From positions 1 through 10,031 of the forward strand of contig JBFXKJ010000143.1 of NCBI GenBank assembly GCA_050173895.1: a stretch of 10,031 nucleotides of DNA, in the 5' to 3' direction. A program made the translations under genes and the position numbers. The first letter of the stretch is position 1. The number at the start of each line of letters is the position of its first letter. The stretch comes from JBCFBK01 sp050173895 (GTDB lineage: Bacteria > Bacteroidota > Bacteroidia > Bacteroidales > Prolixibacteraceae). Below the pieces are notes generated by a model, which had not been told where the DNA came from, did no database searches, and saw only the letters and a list, made by a program, of their open reading frames with translations. This document shows, piece after piece, positions 7,690 through 10,031 of this stretch.

Positions 7690-8625
7690 ATGAAGCACGA
7701 CCGCATACCTGTATTCGATATCAATACGTTTGCACGCTCCCTGTTCAGGAATCAGGGCAAACAAAACCATCTTTGGCCACAGGACCTGACAGGCCACTTT
7801 GAGATCAGCCGCCGGTGTATCGGCCATCCGCGGATGGAAGCGCACCGGCTTGATTTTTACCTGGTTTTTCTGATAACCGCCGGTGGCGGAATGCATTCGT
7901 TCGGACTAAAAGAACATTACATCCGCGAAAACATGTTGTGTTTTGCCGGGCCGGAGATGATCACTGCCTGGCAACCTGAAGCGGAAGAACAAAGAGGCTT
8001 CCTGTGTGCATTTTCCCATGAATTTTTCAGCGTTGGACTTGAGAACAAGGAACTGCTGCAGCAAGTGCCCTTTTTCCGCATCGACGGCGAATCGGTAATC
8101 CACCTGACCGACGAACAAATGCAGGATTATTTGCTCCTCTTTGAACTGATGCACATTGAATATGAAAAGCGCACTTCACACTCTTCCCCGATCCTGAGAA
8201 GCGCGCTGCAACTGCTCATTCACAAGGCAAACGCTCTTTACAAGGCGGGAGAATGTGAACCCGATGTTCCAAACCGTTCTGCGCTGAGGCTGTTGCGGAC
8301 TTTCACTTCACTTTATCAGGAAGATTTCAAACCTTTGAAGGAAGGACATCCGATACATCTGAAGAAAGTATCGGATTATGCGAAATTGCTGAACGTAACG
8401 CAGAATCATCTCAACGATACCATCAAGGCGGTCACCGGGAAATCGGCCGGACAACTGATCCGCGAACAGCAAATTAAACAGGCAACCATGTGCCTGCTCC
8501 AGGGTTCAAAAAACATCAATGAGGTCGCTTATTTGCTGGGATACGACGATCCCTCCTATTTTGCCCGCTATTATAAGAAACAGACGGGGATACCTCCATC
8601 GACCCTAAAAAAACACAACCGGTAA
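7690..8625 (+). CDS. AraC-family transcriptional regulator
   Basis: A 311-residue regulator. The N-terminal part (about 1-130) resembles an AraC-type cupin sensor: HPRMEAHRLDFYLVFLITAGGGMHSF (46-71) and MLCFAGPEMITAW (82-94) fit the usual ligand-pocket strands. A helical linker (140-215) follows. The C-terminal domain has two helix-turn-helix units: first at about 227-248 (VSDYAKLLNVTQNHLNDTIK), second at about 276-298 (INEVAYLLGYDDPSYFARYYKK), then TGIPPSTLKK, the standard AraC ending. The ATG at 7690 is preferred for its GGAGCAAGG leader and for homologue-like IPVFDI near the start; an upstream in-frame ATG at 7669 would add 7 residues. The ligand and targets are not evident. The upstream lipoprotein gene is the obvious local candidate. 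Transcription should stop at the inverted repeat at 8671-8714. Confidence 0.9.
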   Translation: MKHDRIPVFDINTFARSLFRNQGKQNHLWPQDLTGHFEISRRCIGHPRMEAHRLDFYLVFLITAGGGMHSFGLKEHYIRENMLCFAGPEMITAWQPEAEEQRGFLCAFSHEFFSVGLENKELLQQVPFFRIDGESVIHLTDEQMQDYLLLFELMHIEYEKRTSHSSPILRSALQLLIHKANALYKAGECEPDVPNRSALRLLRTFTSLYQEDFKPLKEGHPIHLKKVSDYAKLLNVTQNHLNDTIKAVTGKSAGQLIREQQIKQATMCLLQGSKNINEVAYLLGYDDPSYFARYYKKQTGIPPSTLKKHNR

Positions 8626-8670
8626 AAAGTACCGGTAATCCCGTAATTGCTCCTACAATCTGTCAGAAGA

Positions 8671-8714
8671 TAAAAAAGTGAGGCCGCCTTTTTTTGGACA
8701 GCCTCACTTTTTTA
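8671..8714. terminator. Bidirectional intrinsic terminator between the AraC gene and alaS
   Basis: Perfect 14-bp inverted repeat TAAAAAAGTGAGGC (8671-8684) and GCCTCACTTTTTTA (8701-8714) around a 16-nt loop. Each arm carries the A/T tract needed to give a 7-bp GC-containing stem (GTGAGGC/GCCTCAC) followed by U6 on either strand. It sits between convergent genes and so serves both. Its right arm includes the alaS stop codon (TAA on the minus strand, 8712-8714). Confidence 0.88.
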
Positions 8715-10031
8715 TAAAGCGAATGATTTTGCTTTTTGAATGGCGGCACTCAGGCCGTTCACATCTTTCCCGCCGGCTGTGGCGTAAAATGGCTGACCGC
8801 CACCTCCGCCTTTCATCTCCTTTGCAGCCTCCCTTATAATTTGCCCGGCATGCAAGCCCTTTCCCTTCACCAGGCTGTCGGAGATCATCACGCTCAGCAA
8901 CGGTTTTCCGTCTATCTCGGTGCCCAGCACCAGAAAAAGATCCTCCAGTTCACCCTTGAGCTGGAAAGACAGATCCTTTAACGATTGTGCCGAATCGAGC
9001 TTCACCTTTGCTGCGATCACCTGGATCCCGTTTACAGCTTCAACTTTTTGCTTCAGATCCGATTTCACGGCCACTGCAGCTTCGCGGGCATATGCTTCGA
9101 TTTGCTTTTGCAGGCGGCTGTTCTCATCCAGAAGGTCGTTCACTGCCTTTGACAGCTCTTTTGTATTGTTGAACAGGGCACGTACCTCACTCAATTCTTC
9201 CGTATTCGCGTTGATGTATGCCTCGGCAGCATCGGCGGTAATCGCTTCAATCCGGCGCACTCCGGCCGACACGGCGCTCTCGGCCGTAATCACGAAATAT
9301 CCGATCTGTCCGGTGCCCGGTACATGTGTGCCCCCGCACAATTCGACCGACTCGCCGAATTTGATCACCCTTACCCGGTCGCCGTATTTTTCGCCGAATA
9401 AGGCAATGGCTCCCATTTTCTGCGCTTCGGGAAACGGAACATCCTCCAGTTCCTCGCGGGAGATATTCATCCGGATGAGCTGGTTCACCCGTTTCTGAAT
9501 CCGGCTAAGTTCTTCTTTCGTTACTTTCTGAAAATGTGAAAAATCAAAGCGCAGATAATCGGCGCAGACCAGCGAGCCTTTCTGTTCCACGTGTGTTCCG
9601 AGGATTTCCCGCAACGCCTGGTCCAGCAAATGAGTCGCCGTATGGTTGTTGGCCGTCAGCCGTCGCCTGTGATTGTCTACCACCGCCATGAAGGTCGCAG
9701 CGGGATCGGCCGGCAGCTTTTTGGCTATATGTACGATGAGGTTATTCTCCTTCCTGGTATCCAGGATGCTGACCTTCTCCCCGCCGGCTTCAATGAAACC
9801 GGCATCGCCCACCTGGCCTCCCGACTCCCCGTAAAAGGGGGTCTGATCAAATATCAGGTGATAAAATTCCTTATCTTTCTGCACCACCTTGCGGTAGCGG
9901 GAAATGTGCACCTGCGTTTCCAGGGTGGTATATCCCAGGAACTTCACTTCGTCAATTTTCTTCAGTTCAATCCAGTCGCCCGTTTCAAGAGCCGCCGCAT
10001 TCCGGGAGCGGTTTTTCTGCTTTTCCATCTC
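8712..10031 (-). CDS. alaS: Alanyl-tRNA synthetase, C-terminal part
   Basis: The last 439 residues of a leftward gene; the frame is open to the right edge, so the Met at 10026-10028 is internal and the catalytic aminoacylation domain lies outside. The full enzyme charges tRNA-Ala in the cytosol and edits mischarged Ser and Gly. Visible, numbering from the window edge: the beta-barrel region with FDQTPFYGESGGQVGD (61-76); the editing domain with zinc ligands HTATH (130-134) and CGGTH (232-236); a coiled coil at about 275-325 with LLDENSRLQKQIEAYAREA; and the C-Ala/DHHA1 domain with the glycine-rich MKGGGGGQPFYATAGG (406-421). All signature residues are intact and there is no frameshift. The stop codon lies within the shared terminator. 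The promoter is outside the window. Confidence 0.97.
   Translation of the reverse strand, partial: EMEKQKNRSRNAAALETGDWIELKKIDEVKFLGYTTLETQVHISRYRKVVQKDKEFYHLIFDQTPFYGESGGQVGDAGFIEAGGEKVSILDTRKENNLIVHIAKKLPADPAATFMAVVDNHRRRLTANNHTATHLLDQALREILGTHVEQKGSLVCADYLRFDFSHFQKVTKEELSRIQKRVNQLIRMNISREELEDVPFPEAQKMGAIALFGEKYGDRVRVIKFGESVELCGGTHVPGTGQIGYFVITAESAVSAGVRRIEAITADAAEAYINANTEELSEVRALFNNTKELSKAVNDLLDENSRLQKQIEAYAREAAVAVKSDLKQKVEAVNGIQVIAAKVKLDSAQSLKDLSFQLKGELEDLFLVLGTEIDGKPLLSVMISDSLVKGKGLHAGQIIREAAKEMKGGGGGQPFYATAGGKDVNGLSAAIQKAKSFAL

Noticed and set aside
8618..8638. Direct repeat ACCGGTAA at 8618-8625 and 8631-8638
   Set aside because: Only 8 bp, one copy lies in the end of the AraC coding region, and there is no mobile-element context. 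Probably coincidental.
8920..9498. 192-codon plus-strand open frame opposite alaS
   Set aside because: A Ser/Arg-rich shadow of the alaS reading frame; the minus strand encodes intact AlaS motifs over the whole stretch.

Overview
The window looks like a chromosomal stretch of a Bacteroidota bacterium, probably a Bacteroidales/Marinilabiliales-type environmental anaerobe or microaerophile. Four things suggest this: the fused, very large ResB–CcsA cytochrome c assembly protein; a lipoprotein whose acylated Cys is followed by a run of acidic residues, as in Bacteroidota surface lipoproteins; A-rich, mostly non-Shine-Dalgarno start contexts; and the overall character of the proteins. The assignment rests on recognising families by eye, not on a database search. 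The content is mostly housekeeping and metabolic. I see no phage, IS element, CRISPR, tRNA/rRNA or defence genes.

Left end (1-1665): the first 62 codons of an acetyl-CoA synthetase gene run leftward off the window. A 361-nt AT-rich divergent intergenic region follows, carrying a paired palindromic motif that could be an operator for acs. A two-gene rightward unit comes next: a TIP30-like atypical SDR and a small four-helix membrane protein, separated by 18 nt. This unit converges with the next one with only 7 nt between stop codons.

Centre (1673-6709, leftward): ccsBA, a one-protein System II cytochrome c synthase with all the expected haem-handling histidines and the WWD motif, lies upstream of a long-chain acyl-CoA ligase in the same direction. 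They may share a transcript. Together with acs the region combines acyl/acetyl activation with a c-type-cytochrome respiratory chain, but a functional link is only inferred.

Right part (6710-10031): a divergent promoter region separates ccsBA from a rightward pair: a predicted surface lipoprotein of a conserved but unnamed family, then an AraC-family regulator 64 nt further on. The pair ends at a perfect 14-bp inverted repeat flanked by A and T tracts. This reads as a bidirectional terminator shared with the convergent alaS gene, whose C-terminal 439 residues are in the window.

No clear new multi-gene system is visible. The items most worth a second look are the acs-upstream palindromes, the lipoprotein/AraC pair, the small His-rich membrane protein, the inter-module domain of CcsBA and the terminator that overlaps the alaS stop codon.
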